IMG/VR virus record: IMGVR_UViG_3300036939_000018
Span: 1 to 59,205 of that record
DNA length: 59,205 nucleotides
Source of the DNA: a virus
Reading direction: 5' to 3' (one strand)
The position numbers and the translations under genes were made by a program. Below are positions 33,930 to 41,842 of this stretch, piece after piece (the first letter of the stretch is position 1; each line of letters starts with the position of its first letter). Below the pieces are notes generated by a model. That model saw only the letters and a program-made list of their open reading frames with translations. It had not been told where the DNA came from and did no database searches.

Positions 33930-34334
33930 TTACATCGGTGGATAATAGTTTGATTGTATTTCCTGAATATCCTTGATTGTTTCCACCTCTTCAACATAAG
34001 CATAATCTAATGTACAAAAAGGCTTTTGATTGTTTAGTAAGTCCTCATAGGTGTTTCCGTCATACGGTTTTGACTGAACACCAACAACCGTTCCTTCAGT
34101 GCTGACGTACAATACTTCGCCCGGATGATACCAAGTTAGATGGTGAATAACTTGATATTTTCTTACACTGTGGTTTTGTTTTACCCATTGCCAAACCCTA
34201 TGAGCATCACCTGTGAACATAAGTTGTTCTCCTTTAAATATTGATCTTGCTCCCATTAGTCCTTTTTTTTCTACTGGAGGTTTTACACTGTAACCTAATT
34301 TAGCCAGCGTTTGATGTAGTGATAAGCTAGACAT
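33930..34334 (-). CDS. Hypothetical protein (134 aa)
   Basis: Residues 25-50 (MGARSIFKGEQLMFTGDAHRV) followed by strands; no family recognised. Ends seven bases from the convergent terminase gene and follows another minus-strand gene by 12 bases, so the two may form one transcript. Confidence 0.5.
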   Translation of the reverse strand: MSSLSLHQTLAKLGYSVKPPVEKKGLMGARSIFKGEQLMFTGDAHRVWQWVKQNHSVRKYQVIHHLTWYHPGEVLYVSTEGTVVGVQSKPYDGNTYEDLLNNQKPFCTLDYAYVEEVETIKDIQEIQSNYYPPM

Positions 34335-34346
34335 TATTGGAACTCC

Positions 34347-34715
34347 TTATGCTTTAGCGGTTAAATCAATTGCGCGGTACTGTCCGGTATAGATAGACTT
34401 CATCAATGAACCAGAGACGCTGTTGGCCCAGTACTCTACATGCCAAGGGGTCAGCTTATTTAGTGCGTTCTCAGCAGCTTTATGGGTTTTATAGACGTTA
34501 AAACATCCTCCTAATTTTGTTACTATTCCCCAGACTCTACTGCCTGTTTTCTTGTCCAACAGTTCCATCACTGTTAATTTGATAACGCTCTTACTTACGA
34601 ATCTTGCACCCTTGCCAGCGACAACCACAAACCAGCATGTTGCCCACTCCTCGCACCGGATGATCCGGCTTGCTTCGATTTTCAGGTGTTGGGCGATCTG
34701 GTTTAGGGCGTTCAT
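34347..34715 (-). CDS. Hypothetical protein (122 aa)
   Basis: Not recognised. Contains a WATCWFVVVAGKGARFVSK strand region and AAENALNKLTPWHVEYW. The leader has the full module: TTGACG promoter, CAAGCGAGG and GGATAA before the ATG. Confidence 0.6.
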   Translation of the reverse strand: MNALNQIAQHLKIEASRIIRCEEWATCWFVVVAGKGARFVSKSVIKLTVMELLDKKTGSRVWGIVTKLGGCFNVYKTHKAAENALNKLTPWHVEYWANSVSGSLMKSIYTGQYRAIDLTAKA

Positions 34716-34739
34716 GGCTTTATCCTCGCTTGTGAATCC

Positions 34740-34769
34740 AGTCTAATCTTATTGTTATTCAATCGTCAA
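34740..34769 (-). promoter_or_regulatory. Promoter, TTGACG type
   Basis: Minus strand TTGACG, 18 bases (ATTGAATAACAATAAGAT), TAGACT, then AAGCGAGG before ATG 34715. Confidence 0.75.
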
Positions 34770-34816
34770 TAGTTCAGGCAAAAGATTTTAACCGTAGTCG
34801 TACTATGTTCATATAC

Positions 34817-34943
34817 GGCGTTAAGATACCAGTCTGTTGTTGAGTATAGGAGGGAGTCTAACGCCTTAGTGCAAGGTCTAAAAGTCTTGTCCTATATGAC
34901 TTCGATGCTCAGCAACATCAAAAGGATCTTGAAGGAGATCCTC
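34817..34943 (-). repeat. Dispersed element, copy 9 (long class)
   Basis: Closely similar to copy 10, including the flanks. Opens GAGGATCTCCTTCAAGATCC; loop CTATACTCAA; closes CTTAACGCC. Points to the gene at 34347-34715. Confidence 0.9.
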
Positions 34944-34958
34944 CAGGAGATAGGCACT

Positions 34959-34990
34959 AAAAAGCCGCCTTACTATAAGGCGGCTTTTTC
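34959..34990. terminator. Terminator between cassettes
   Basis: AAAAAGCCGCCTTA and TAAGGCGGCTTTTT pair; symmetrical, so it may work in both directions. It ends the minus-strand gene at 35010-35207. Confidence 0.8.
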
Positions 34991-35009
34991 AAAATTAACT
35001 TAGCTTACG

Positions 35010-35207
35010 TCATACTACGTTATTGGTTTTTCTCCAATACTTGGTTAGCCATACTTCAAACTTTAGATTTTCGTGCTCCACAATTATTGTCCCTGGTTCC
35101 GATGACTTACCTGACATAGATACATCTATAGCAAACCATTCATCATCATGTAGTCTGGCTGCTAACTTTGCGGCTTGATTCAGTAAGTCTTCAGTAATTT
35201 GTGGCAT
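35010..35207 (-). CDS. Small hypothetical protein (65 aa)
   Basis: A helical start (EDLLNQAAKLAARLHDDEWF) and a strand-rich end. Single-gene cassette with its own promoter, leader and terminator. Not recognised. Confidence 0.55.
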   Translation of the reverse strand: MPQITEDLLNQAAKLAARLHDDEWFAIDVSMSGKSSEPGTIIVEHENLKFEVWLTKYWRKTNNVV

Positions 35208-35235
35208 GGTCTTATCCTCATTTGCTTGTAAATCC

Positions 35236-35265
35236 AGTCTAATCTCTTTGTTATTAAATCGTCAA
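35236..35265 (-). promoter_or_regulatory. Promoter, TTGACG type
   Basis: TTGACG, 18 bases (ATTTAATAACAAAGAGAT), TAGACT on the minus strand, followed by CAAGCAAATGAGGATAAG before ATG 35207. Confidence 0.75.
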
Positions 35266-35312
35266 CAATTCAAGCAAGAGATTTCACCCGTTGTCGTACT
35301 ATGTTCATATAG

Positions 35313-35439
35313 GGCGTTAAGAACCCAGTTTGTTGTTGTGTATAGGAGGAAGTCTAACGCCTTGAAAGATAGGCTAAAAGTATTACTGTGTATGACTTCA
35401 ACACTCAGCAACATCAAAAGGATCTTGAAGGCGATCCTC
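35313..35439 (-). repeat. Dispersed element, copy 10 (long class)
   Basis: Near-duplicate of copy 9; the similarity continues about 70 bases on the promoter side. Opens GAGGATCGCCTTCAAGATCC; loop CTATACACAA. Confidence 0.9.
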
Positions 35440-35452
35440 CAGCAGATAGGAA

Positions 35453-35486
35453 CAAAAAAGCCGCCCTTTACGAGCGGTTTTTTTTA
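35453..35486. terminator. Terminator between cassettes
   Basis: AAAAAAGCCGC and GCGGTTTTTTTT pair around an imperfect inner part. Placed as at 34959. Confidence 0.7.
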
Positions 35487-35508
35487 CTTTAGATTGACGT
35501 ATATCGGA

Positions 35509-35697
35509 CTATAGTCTACCAGTGCTGTAGAGCTTAGTTAAGTGCTTATCTGCTTGATGCTGTAACTCGTTTCCTAACTCATCTCTCAGAGCTGTTATTT
35601 GCGCCTCTAGGGCTTCTACCTCTGCTAGCTTACGTTATAGTTCTGTCTGGGCTTGTGTGACTTGTGATTGAATCTGGAGGGCCTTGGTGAAGTCCAC
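35509..35697 (-). pseudogene. Small coiled-coil gene with an in-frame stop
   Basis: From GTG 35697 the frame encodes VDFTKALQIQSQVTQAQTEL, then TAA (35635-35637), then continues RKLAEVEALEAQITALRDEL to TAG at 35509. The two halves form one coiled coil, so a single C-to-T change of a CAA codon explains the break. The promoter and leader upstream look intact. Confidence 0.6.
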
Positions 35698-35726
35698 TGT
35701 AAGTACCTTTTCTCGCTTGCCTTACT

Positions 35727-35756
35727 AGCCTAATCTTACCGTTATATAAACGTCAA
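35727..35756 (-). promoter_or_regulatory. Promoter, TTGACG type
   Basis: TTGACG, 18 bases (TTTATATAACGGTAAGAT), TAGGCT, then CAAGCGAGAAAAGG on the minus strand, before the broken gene at 35697. Confidence 0.7.
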
Positions 35757-35803
35757 TTATCCGAGCCAAAAGATTTATCCATACTCAGTACGAGTAGGTA
35801 TAC

Positions 35804-35931
35804 GGCGTTAAGAACCCTGGTTGTTTATGAGTATAGAAGGAAGTTTAACGCCTGTTTTTAGCGCCTAAAAGCTAATCACAGCAAGCCTTACAGCGTTCTT
35901 GTCCCTCAGATGATATTGGGGCTGATCCTCT
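35804..35931 (-). repeat. Dispersed element, copy 11 (long class)
   Basis: Opens AGAGGATCAGCCCCAATATC, loop TTCTATACTCATAA, closes CTTAACGCC. Shares its whole left half with copy 12, only 310 bases away. Confidence 0.9.
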
Positions 35932-35988
35932 GCTCAGCTTGGCTCCTAGAAGATAATACGAGTGGAGTACAAGAATTACCTAAAGACA

Positions 35989-36219
35989 ATGGAATCAGAA
36001 CACAAGCTCCATGTATGGCTAACAGCATTGATCGTTGTTTTTTTTATTGGGACTATGTATTTAGACTTGCAGCACACCGAAGCAAGGTTTAAGCAAGTAG
36101 CAGAGCAAGAAGAAAGATTACACGCAAACTACGTCACTCAGTGTGCTTTAGCAACTGAACACAACACAGCTTGGTGCGAAATGCGATGGATGGAAGTAAT
36201 ACACAATCCCGTGCCCTAA
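35989..36219 (+). CDS. Small single-pass membrane protein (76 aa)
   Basis: MESEHKLHVW, then one hydrophobic segment (LTALIVVFFIGTMYL, residues 11-25), then a charged helix (QVAEQEERLHANY) and two cysteines. An in-frame GTG at 35962 is a possible earlier start. It lies between copies 11 and 12. Could be a superinfection-exclusion or lysis factor, but nothing proves this. Confidence 0.5.
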   Translation: MESEHKLHVWLTALIVVFFIGTMYLDLQHTEARFKQVAEQEERLHANYVTQCALATEHNTAWCEMRWMEVIHNPVP

Positions 36220-36242
36220 CCTCACTATAATCCGACTACAGA

Positions 36243-36369
36243 GGCGTTAGTCAACCCTGTTGTGTATGAGTATAGAGGAGAGTCTAACGCCTGTTTTTTA
36301 GCCTCAAATCCAATCACAGCAAGCGTTACAGCGTTATTGTCCCTCAGATGATATTGGGGCTGATCCTCT
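36243..36369 (-). repeat. Dispersed element, copy 12 (long class)
   Basis: Arms GGCGTTAG and CTAACGCC; loop TCTATACTCATACA. Points at the 3' end of the membrane protein gene, one of the orientation exceptions. Confidence 0.9.
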
Positions 36370-36397
36370 GCTGAAAGAAACCTGACTTGTTATCACG

Positions 36398-36432
36398 TTC
36401 GATAATAGAAGATTGAATCTTACATTATCGAA
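36398..36432. promoter_or_regulatory. Inverted repeat before the second Rha-like gene
   Basis: TTCGATAAT and ATTATCGAA flank AAGATTGAATCTT, itself palindromic. A second version, AATAGAAGGTTAAATCTTGC, lies about 90 bases nearer the gene (about 36491-36510). Likely operators of the regulator gene at 36549. Confidence 0.45.
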
Positions 36433-36548
36433 TAACCGTACGTTGGCGGCTGAAACCTATATACAGTAATCCTTTTCATGATTGTTACAAAATAGAAGGT
36501 TAAATCTTGCAATATGGACTACAATGTAAGAGTAGAGTAAAAAATCCA

Positions 36549-37988
36549 ATGACTAGCACAGACATAGAATTTGTTCAACGCGGCGGTAAAAATAAAATCG
36601 ATTCTCGTTTGCTAGCAAAAAATCTAGAAATAGACAGGCATAAGCAATGGCTTCAGGATCTAATTTTTTGCAATCCTGAGAACTTCATTGTTGATACGGG
36701 CGATGACATAGACATCGACTATCAAAAAAACAAGCGGGGCAAGCCAACCCGTTTCGTCTGGTTCACTGAGTCGCAATTCTACTACATCATATCGAAGTGT
36801 AATAACACACCACAAGTTACTAGGATTAAGGCCATGACAGCACAGAAGTTAGCCGAATTAAGAAACAAGTCTGGAGAAGTCCCTTGCTATAAGGCTGTCT
36901 GGGAACACAACACCAAGCGGTTATTAGTCAACAAAATAAATGATAAGGGATTGACCAATCCTGAAAAATACGTCTTTTATCACGAGAAAAACATTGAAAA
37001 CAAGTTCTCTCCAGATGAGTACTTTACAAAGTTCCTGTCAACACTTGAGCGTGAGACAGGTTATGTATTGCCGTGGTCGTTTGCGTTTGATGAGGGGGAA
37101 TGCTTACCAGTGCCACCTCAGTATTTTGAAAAGCTCAAGCAATACGACGACATCTCACGGCACGAAGATGAAGATGTTACCAATATGTGGGGAAATGAGG
37201 ATTTACCGTTTATACCCTTTGCTTACTGCTCAGAACGGCAAGCTGCAAACTGCTGGATAAATGCACCAGATAATCTTATGGAGGTGTGGAATGAGTTTGT
37301 TGAGAAGGCTTGCAAGTGTGTTGACGCCTACAACGATCCGAACCGAAAGGAGAATTATGGACTACCAACACACAAGGAAGTAGAGGAGGGAACTTATCCG
37401 TGTCCACCTGAAGATCCTGATTTTGTTACACCGCCTCTCGCTGAGCTTCTAGAGGTATCCGAAAGACTTAATGAGATAAACGACAATCGGATTAAGATCC
37501 TGGGCTTTCAAGTCCATAAGGACTGGTTAGACTGGTTGTCTAGTGATGAGCAGATGGCTCAATCAATGCGAAAGTTCTATTTAGGTTCTGACCGCCCTGT
37601 TGTTTTCCGGGCTTATCGTCCTTATTGTGATTTTGAAGACAACCCACAAATTAGTAGTGACACATTTGTTATTGAGTATCCGCAATGGGCAACAGAAGTA
37701 GACGGTTACACTCTATCCCAGCGTTCTGATTATTATTTTTTAGACACAAAACCAAACCCAGATGCACCACTATTTCAGACTATTCGCCTTTACGACAACA
37801 AATACAAAGTCCTTTTTGACTGGTATCTATACTATCTCTGGTTGCCACAGCACTCTATGAAATTCTTTGAGCAATGCGATCCGGCTGGTTATCCTCAGTT
37901 GGCTAAAGTAGTACAAGATTTGTCACAAGACAGCCGATTACCCATGATGTTCGTTCAATCCGTACAGAAACAATTGACAGGCACGTAA
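36549..37988 (+). CDS. Second Rha-like regulator with novel C-terminal domain (479 aa)
   Basis: Paralogue of the 24.5 kb gene over its full length. N terminus: FVQRGGKNKIDSRLLAKNLE, DRHKQWLQDL and KNKRGKPTRFVWFTESQFYY. C-terminal part shares ENKFSPDE, GFQVHKDWLDWL, MRKFYLGS, NPDAPLFQT and WLPQHSMKFFE. ATG 36549 is chosen from the alignment with the paralogue; the frame stays open 14 codons further. The conserved C-terminal part is the same unrecognised domain. Confidence 0.6.
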   Translation: MTSTDIEFVQRGGKNKIDSRLLAKNLEIDRHKQWLQDLIFCNPENFIVDTGDDIDIDYQKNKRGKPTRFVWFTESQFYYIISKCNNTPQVTRIKAMTAQKLAELRNKSGEVPCYKAVWEHNTKRLLVNKINDKGLTNPEKYVFYHEKNIENKFSPDEYFTKFLSTLERETGYVLPWSFAFDEGECLPVPPQYFEKLKQYDDISRHEDEDVTNMWGNEDLPFIPFAYCSERQAANCWINAPDNLMEVWNEFVEKACKCVDAYNDPNRKENYGLPTHKEVEEGTYPCPPEDPDFVTPPLAELLEVSERLNEINDNRIKILGFQVHKDWLDWLSSDEQMAQSMRKFYLGSDRPVVFRAYRPYCDFEDNPQISSDTFVIEYPQWATEVDGYTLSQRSDYYFLDTKPNPDAPLFQTIRLYDNKYKVLFDWYLYYLWLPQHSMKFFEQCDPAGYPQLAKVVQDLSQDSRLPMMFVQSVQKQLTGT

Positions 37989-38121
37989 GACTTCTGATCA
38001 CCAGCTTGTCTTATACCTGTTCGACTATGAGACTTTTGACTTAGCTAACGTTCGAGCGGTGTGCAGCAAAGTAGGAATTGAAGTGATGCTGCACAAGTAA
38101 GACAAAATAATATTGAACAAC

Positions 38122-38152
38122 AAAAAGCCGTCTAATGTTAGGCGGCTTTTTG
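38122..38152. terminator. Terminator between Rha-like gene and 38167 gene
   Basis: AAAAAGCCGTCTAA and TTAGGCGGCTTTTT pair with one G-T wobble. Serves the two convergent genes. Confidence 0.8.
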
Positions 38153-38166
38153 TTCTGTGTGAGGAT

Positions 38167-38499
38167 TTATTCGTTTATCCAGTTTTGACCGTTCCAGCGT
38201 TTTACATAGTTTTTGTTTTCATCTAGAATAAATTTCTCGCCAAAATAATGAAGCTTACCTTCTACAAGAAAGCGAGCGTAACCAGTAGAACCTCTTCTCG
38301 TTGTCTCATGGCCATCAAATTCTACTGTGTGTCCACATAAGAGCAGTTCTGCCATCCAGTCTTTGAATGTTCTACTAGAACCTAATACGCAGCCTTTAGA
38401 ATTGGGAGTTCTTAAAATTACTCCTTCCACTTTTTTAGGTAAACTTTTACCCGCAGGATAATATTCGTGCTTAAATTTGAGTCCTTTATGAGTGGTCAT
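38167..38499 (-). CDS. Hypothetical protein (110 aa)
   Basis: Basic protein with GVILRTPNSKGCVLGSSRTF and a C-terminal WNGQNWINE. The leader has the TTGACT promoter, CAAGCGAG and AAAGGATG. Single-gene cassette, not recognised. Confidence 0.6.
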   Translation of the reverse strand: MTTHKGLKFKHEYYPAGKSLPKKVEGVILRTPNSKGCVLGSSRTFKDWMAELLLCGHTVEFDGHETTRRGSTGYARFLVEGKLHYFGEKFILDENKNYVKRWNGQNWINE

Positions 38500-38532
38500 A
38501 ACTTCATCCTTTTGCTCGCTTGCTTACTTACT

Positions 38533-38561
38533 ATCCTATTGAGTTGTTATGTAAAAGTCAA
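38533..38561 (-). promoter_or_regulatory. Promoter, TTGACG type
   Basis: TTGACT, 17 bases (TTTACATAACAACTCAA), TAGGAT on the minus strand, then AAGCAAGCGAG. Confidence 0.7.
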
Positions 38562-38611
38562 TACTGTTGTGCCACCTCCCACAATCCCACCAATCAACCC
38601 GACCTGACAAG

Positions 38612-38726
38612 AGCGTTAGACTATCCTGCTTTTCTTGTGTATAAGGAAGGTCTAACGCCGCTCAAGACGTTGATATATGGTCATCTGAGGCTGATTATCC
38701 CCACAATGATCGAGGGTGAGATCATC
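38612..38726 (-). repeat. Dispersed element, copy 13 (short class)
   Basis: Perfect final arms GCGTTAGAC and GTCTAACGC; loop CTTATACACAAG. Opens GATGATC instead of GAGGATC. Points to the 38167-38499 gene. Confidence 0.85.
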
Positions 38727-38777
38727 ACAGCAGCAATACGTCAGTTTACGCTTATTTACGTCTCTGCTAATTATAAA

Positions 38778-38806
38778 ATGACGTTTATGTAACAATGATT
38801 CATACT
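38778..38806 (+). promoter_or_regulatory. Promoter, TTGACG type
   Basis: ATGACG, 17 bases (TTTATGTAACAATGATT), CATACT, before ATG 38835. Matches the shared module except in the first base and the -10. Confidence 0.5.
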
Positions 38807-38834
38807 GACCTATGTTAACCACAGGAATAATCAA

Positions 38835-39293
38835 ATGAGCCTAGACGTTTATCTGAAATCTGCTCAACCAATTACTAAGAAATCTACAGGCATCTTTATC
38901 CGGCAAGAAGGCAGTACAAAAGAAGTCACTGTGGAAGAGTGGAATAGTCTTAACCCGGACAGGGCGATCACTGTAGGAGACATTGAAGAATCAGAATACG
39001 AGTCTGAATACGTCTATGAAGCAAACATCACTCACAACATGGGGGTAATGGCAGGTGAGTGTGGTGTTTATGAGGTTGTATGGCATCCTAACGCCTATGG
39101 CATTACAACTGCTCAACAACTTATACAACCGCTCACAGAGGCCATCAAAAAGCTCAAAGCCGATCCTGAATATTACGAGCAATTCAATCCACCAAACAAG
39201 TGGGGTAACTATAAGGCCTTGCTACTGTTTCTTGAGAATTACCTGGAAGCTTGCAAAGAAAATCCTGATGCTTTAGTGAGCGTATCACGATAA
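38835..39293 (+). CDS. Conserved phage protein of unknown function (152 aa)
   Basis: Contains EANITHNMGVMAGECGVYEVVW and PPNKWGNYKALLLFLENYL, ending VSVSR. I recall the same N-I-THN-x-G, W-G-x-Y and S-V-S-R marks in a widespread phage/mobile-element protein family without a known role. Own promoter and a strong terminator. Confidence 0.6.
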   Translation: MSLDVYLKSAQPITKKSTGIFIRQEGSTKEVTVEEWNSLNPDRAITVGDIEESEYESEYVYEANITHNMGVMAGECGVYEVVWHPNAYGITTAQQLIQPLTEAIKKLKADPEYYEQFNPPNKWGNYKALLLFLENYLEACKENPDALVSVSR

Positions 39294-39317
39294 AAATCCT
39301 TTGTTGTAACAAGTCCA

Positions 39318-39349
39318 AAGACGCCTCTTTTTTTAGGCGTTTTTTTTTG
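39318..39349 (+). terminator. Terminator after the 38835 gene
   Basis: GACGCCT and AGGCGTT surround a T-rich loop, then a ten-T run. Element copy 14 begins directly behind the T-run. Confidence 0.8.
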
Positions 39350-39464
39350 CGTTAGACCACCTCTGTGGATTTGAGTATAGAACAGGGTTTAACGTCGCCT
39401 ATAAGCCCTACTATATAAGCGTTTGAACCTTATTATCCTCGCTATGTTCCGAGTCTAGATCCTC
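39349..39464 (-). repeat. Dispersed element, copy 14 (short class)
   Basis: Opens GAGGATCTAGACTC and closes GTCTAACGC on the minus strand; loop TTCTATACTCAAAT. Sits between two plus-strand genes, so it is an orientation exception. Confidence 0.85.
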
Positions 39465-39509
39465 AACAGCACCACCAGTTTAAAAGGGCGTAAAATAGGT
39501 TAAACCCTA

Positions 39510-40919
39510 TTGCATCCCATCATGACCGCAACCAACACCGACGCTCTCATTGCTCGCCTAGAAGCTGAAAATGAAGCCTTGAGATTGGATGGTATCCTCA
39601 AGAACCTTGCCAGCAAGATAGGGGTAATAGGAGCTGATCCACGAACCGCCGCCACATTTGGCACAACAGAAACTCCTACTCTACAAGAAATTGATGAGTG
39701 GTTCGAGTCAGACAAATTCTTTGCCAAACTTATAGAAGACTTGCCCCGATTAGAATCCAAGAAGTGGGCCATTATCAGCGTTACTCACGATCGTGATACT
39801 GGAGACATGACTCAAGCCTTACAAAAACTTATAGACAGTACTGCTCCTATTTTTACTACTGCTCGCATCACAGCCAGAAAATATGGTGGATCTGCAATAG
39901 TTCTAGCAGCAAACGACGGCGTCGAAGATACAACTCAACCTATAAGAAAAGAGACACTCAAGAGTATTCGGTTAGTAGGAGTGCGTGAAGCTGGTATAAG
40001 CCAACAGATTATGGCTAGAGAGTGGGGAACAGATCCCATGAGCGAATATTATAATCAGCCAACACTCTATCAGTTCTCAGATCCAGGTATGACATTAGTA
40101 CATCCCGATCGCCTTCTATTGTTTAAGAGTGTCGATGTGGGCGATCGCAGAAGCAGGGAAGCTTATAACGGTTTCTCTGTGCCACTGCTTAAGCGCTGTA
40201 AGAACGAGTTGGTAAACTATAGAGGAGCACTTGATACTATAGCCACAGCACTGCTCAGCTTCAATAGATTAGTGGTTAAGCTCAAGAACTTAGTCGCTTT
40301 ACTGGATGCCAAGAAGCAAAAAGAGATAGAAGCACGTCTACAACTTTACCAATACACTGCTGGTGTAATGAGCGCTTATGTAGGCGATCCTGAAGATGTG
40401 ATTGAGTATCTTAACAGAAGCTTTGTCGGAGTCAACGAGATGTTGCAATGGATGAAGCTTGACCTAGGAGCCTGTGCTGATGAACCTCACACCACATTTT
40501 TCAACGAGTCACCTTCTGGCAATACTTCTGGTACTGATCAAAAAAACAACCTTAATAATATTGTTGCAACAAGTCAAGAATTACATATTAGAACGCCTCT
40601 AGAGAAGCTTATAGATTTGTGGTGCCACTGTAAGGAGTCACCAACAAAGGGTATTCCGCCAAAATCTTATGAGCTGACATTCCCAGTGGTCTATGAACTT
40701 AACGAGACAGAACGTGCAGCGTTGAAGAAGACTGAGGCAGAGACTTATGCCCTACTTCTCAAAGGCAATGGACAAGAGGGAGTGGTCAATCCTATAGAGG
40801 TTGCAGAAGCTATCTCTAGGGATGTTCCCCTTGCATCAACAATTGACCTAGAAGCGCGTCTGAGGGCTAAAGCAGAGTTTGAGCAAGAAGGAATGGTATT
40901 GAGTCAAGAATCGCCTTAA
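39510..40919 (+). CDS. Portal protein, DUF1073-like (469 aa)
   Basis: Shows the DUF1073 portal pattern: DEWFESDKFFAKLIEDLPRLESKKW near residue 65, TTARITARKYGGSAIVLAAND around 115, a conserved QFSDPGMTLVHPDRLLLF near 185 and FFNESPSGNTSGTDQKN around 330. The portal is the dodecameric DNA entry ring. It lies about 5.5 kb downstream of the terminase genes on the same strand, with accessory genes between. Confidence 0.75.
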   Translation: MHPIMTATNTDALIARLEAENEALRLDGILKNLASKIGVIGADPRTAATFGTTETPTLQEIDEWFESDKFFAKLIEDLPRLESKKWAIISVTHDRDTGDMTQALQKLIDSTAPIFTTARITARKYGGSAIVLAANDGVEDTTQPIRKETLKSIRLVGVREAGISQQIMAREWGTDPMSEYYNQPTLYQFSDPGMTLVHPDRLLLFKSVDVGDRRSREAYNGFSVPLLKRCKNELVNYRGALDTIATALLSFNRLVVKLKNLVALLDAKKQKEIEARLQLYQYTAGVMSAYVGDPEDVIEYLNRSFVGVNEMLQWMKLDLGACADEPHTTFFNESPSGNTSGTDQKNNLNNIVATSQELHIRTPLEKLIDLWCHCKESPTKGIPPKSYELTFPVVYELNETERAALKKTEAETYALLLKGNGQEGVVNPIEVAEAISRDVPLASTIDLEARLRAKAEFEQEGMVLSQESP

Positions 40920-41539
40920 AAATCAAAAGCAATATCTTCTTTCTCTTCAATCGTCACATTGACAGAACCGCTCGCACTGCGGATGACTCCATCTTTCTTT
41001 ACCTGAACTTGTCCTACTCGATCTCGATTGTTATCCGCAAAAGTAAAACGTATCTCATACTTGTTTGGGATTTTTCTACCGTCTCCTGGTGTTCTAAATT
41101 GTTTCTTGCATTTTCTATTACCACACAACCACTTCAGCTCGTCTTCTGTGTTGCCAATTTGTCTAGCTTTATAAACCTTGCAGTGAGGGCATTTGGGTCT
41201 ATAAGCTTTGTAATATTCTTTCTTATACTTGCGTTGCAGGCGTAATCGTTGGGACTTTGTGCTGCCCAGCTTATCTTCTATTCGAGTTAGCTGCATTGTC
41301 ACATGGTTAGAAGTTTTAATGCCAAGCTCAGCTAGGATAACACTTGTTTCTTGTGGCTCTATACCGACGCCATAGTAACGAGCGAATATTTCCACCTGTT
41401 GGGGGCTTCCTTCGTTCTGGAGACGTTCCAGGGTTATATCTGGATACAGTTTATCCCTGTATTGTTTTCTAAATGGGAGGGGGACACCAGAGCGCAAAGG
41501 GTCAAGCACGGCAACAAGTCTTGTAACAGTATGACCCAT
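40916..41539 (-). CDS. Zinc-ribbon protein (207 aa)
   Basis: CPHC (about residue 115) and CGNRKC (about 138) make a four-cysteine zinc ribbon; the preceding part is basic and helical, suggesting DNA binding. Convergent with the portal, overlapping by four bases. The start lies only ten bases from the final hairpin of element copy 15, leaving no room for the usual promoter. Confidence 0.6.
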   Translation of the reverse strand: MGHTVTRLVAVLDPLRSGVPLPFRKQYRDKLYPDITLERLQNEGSPQQVEIFARYYGVGIEPQETSVILAELGIKTSNHVTMQLTRIEDKLGSTKSQRLRLQRKYKKEYYKAYRPKCPHCKVYKARQIGNTEDELKWLCGNRKCKKQFRTPGDGRKIPNKYEIRFTFADNNRDRVGQVQVKKDGVIRSASGSVNVTIEEKEDIAFDF

Positions 41540-41548
41540 TATGACATA

Positions 41549-41664
41549 GCGTTAGACTAGTGGTCTGAATTTGAGTATAGAGGAGAGTTCAATGCAAGCT
41601 GTAATGCTTATGGGGTATGGGATTGAGGTTGATTGTTGTGTAAAGGGTGTTGAGGGAGATCCTC
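41549..41664 (-). repeat. Dispersed element, copy 15 (short class)
   Basis: Opens GAGGATCTCCCTCAAC; loop CTCTATACTCAAAT; closing GTCTAACGC directly before the zinc-ribbon start codon. The opposite arm GCATTGAAC is degenerate. Confidence 0.8.
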
Positions 41665-41707
41665 TGTCAAAATGGGTGAGTGGTCAGGCATTTTGCTATA
41701 ATTAGGG

Positions 41708-41780
41708 CAGAACATATATTGTGATTAGCCCTGCTCGTGACAGGTCTTAAGCGCCTCTCTAAAAAGGGAGGTTGTTTTTT
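41708..41780 (+). ncRNA. Candidate small RNA
   Basis: An extended -10 (TGCTATAAT, 41694-41702) is followed within about 75 bases by a stem CCTCTCT/AGGGAGG with TTGTTTTTT. No open frame lies between. AGGGC and GCCCT (41704-41732) could form a 5' stem if transcription starts slightly earlier. No match to a known RNA could be tested. Confidence 0.35.
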
Positions 41781-41842
41781 ATGACACAGATAAAGTTGAA
41801 AACGAATTAGAAGGTCGTAGAATTTTGGTAGTTGCAGGGCTG

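Noticed and set aside
34817-36369. CRISPR-like spaced repeats
   Set aside because: The repeats are over 110 bp, irregularly spaced, in both orientations and separated by genes. No cas genes are present.
37989-38100. Short frame after the second Rha-like gene (LVLYLFDYETFDLANVRAVC)
   Set aside because: It reads like protein but has no start codon or ribosome site and is under 40 codons. At most a gene remnant.
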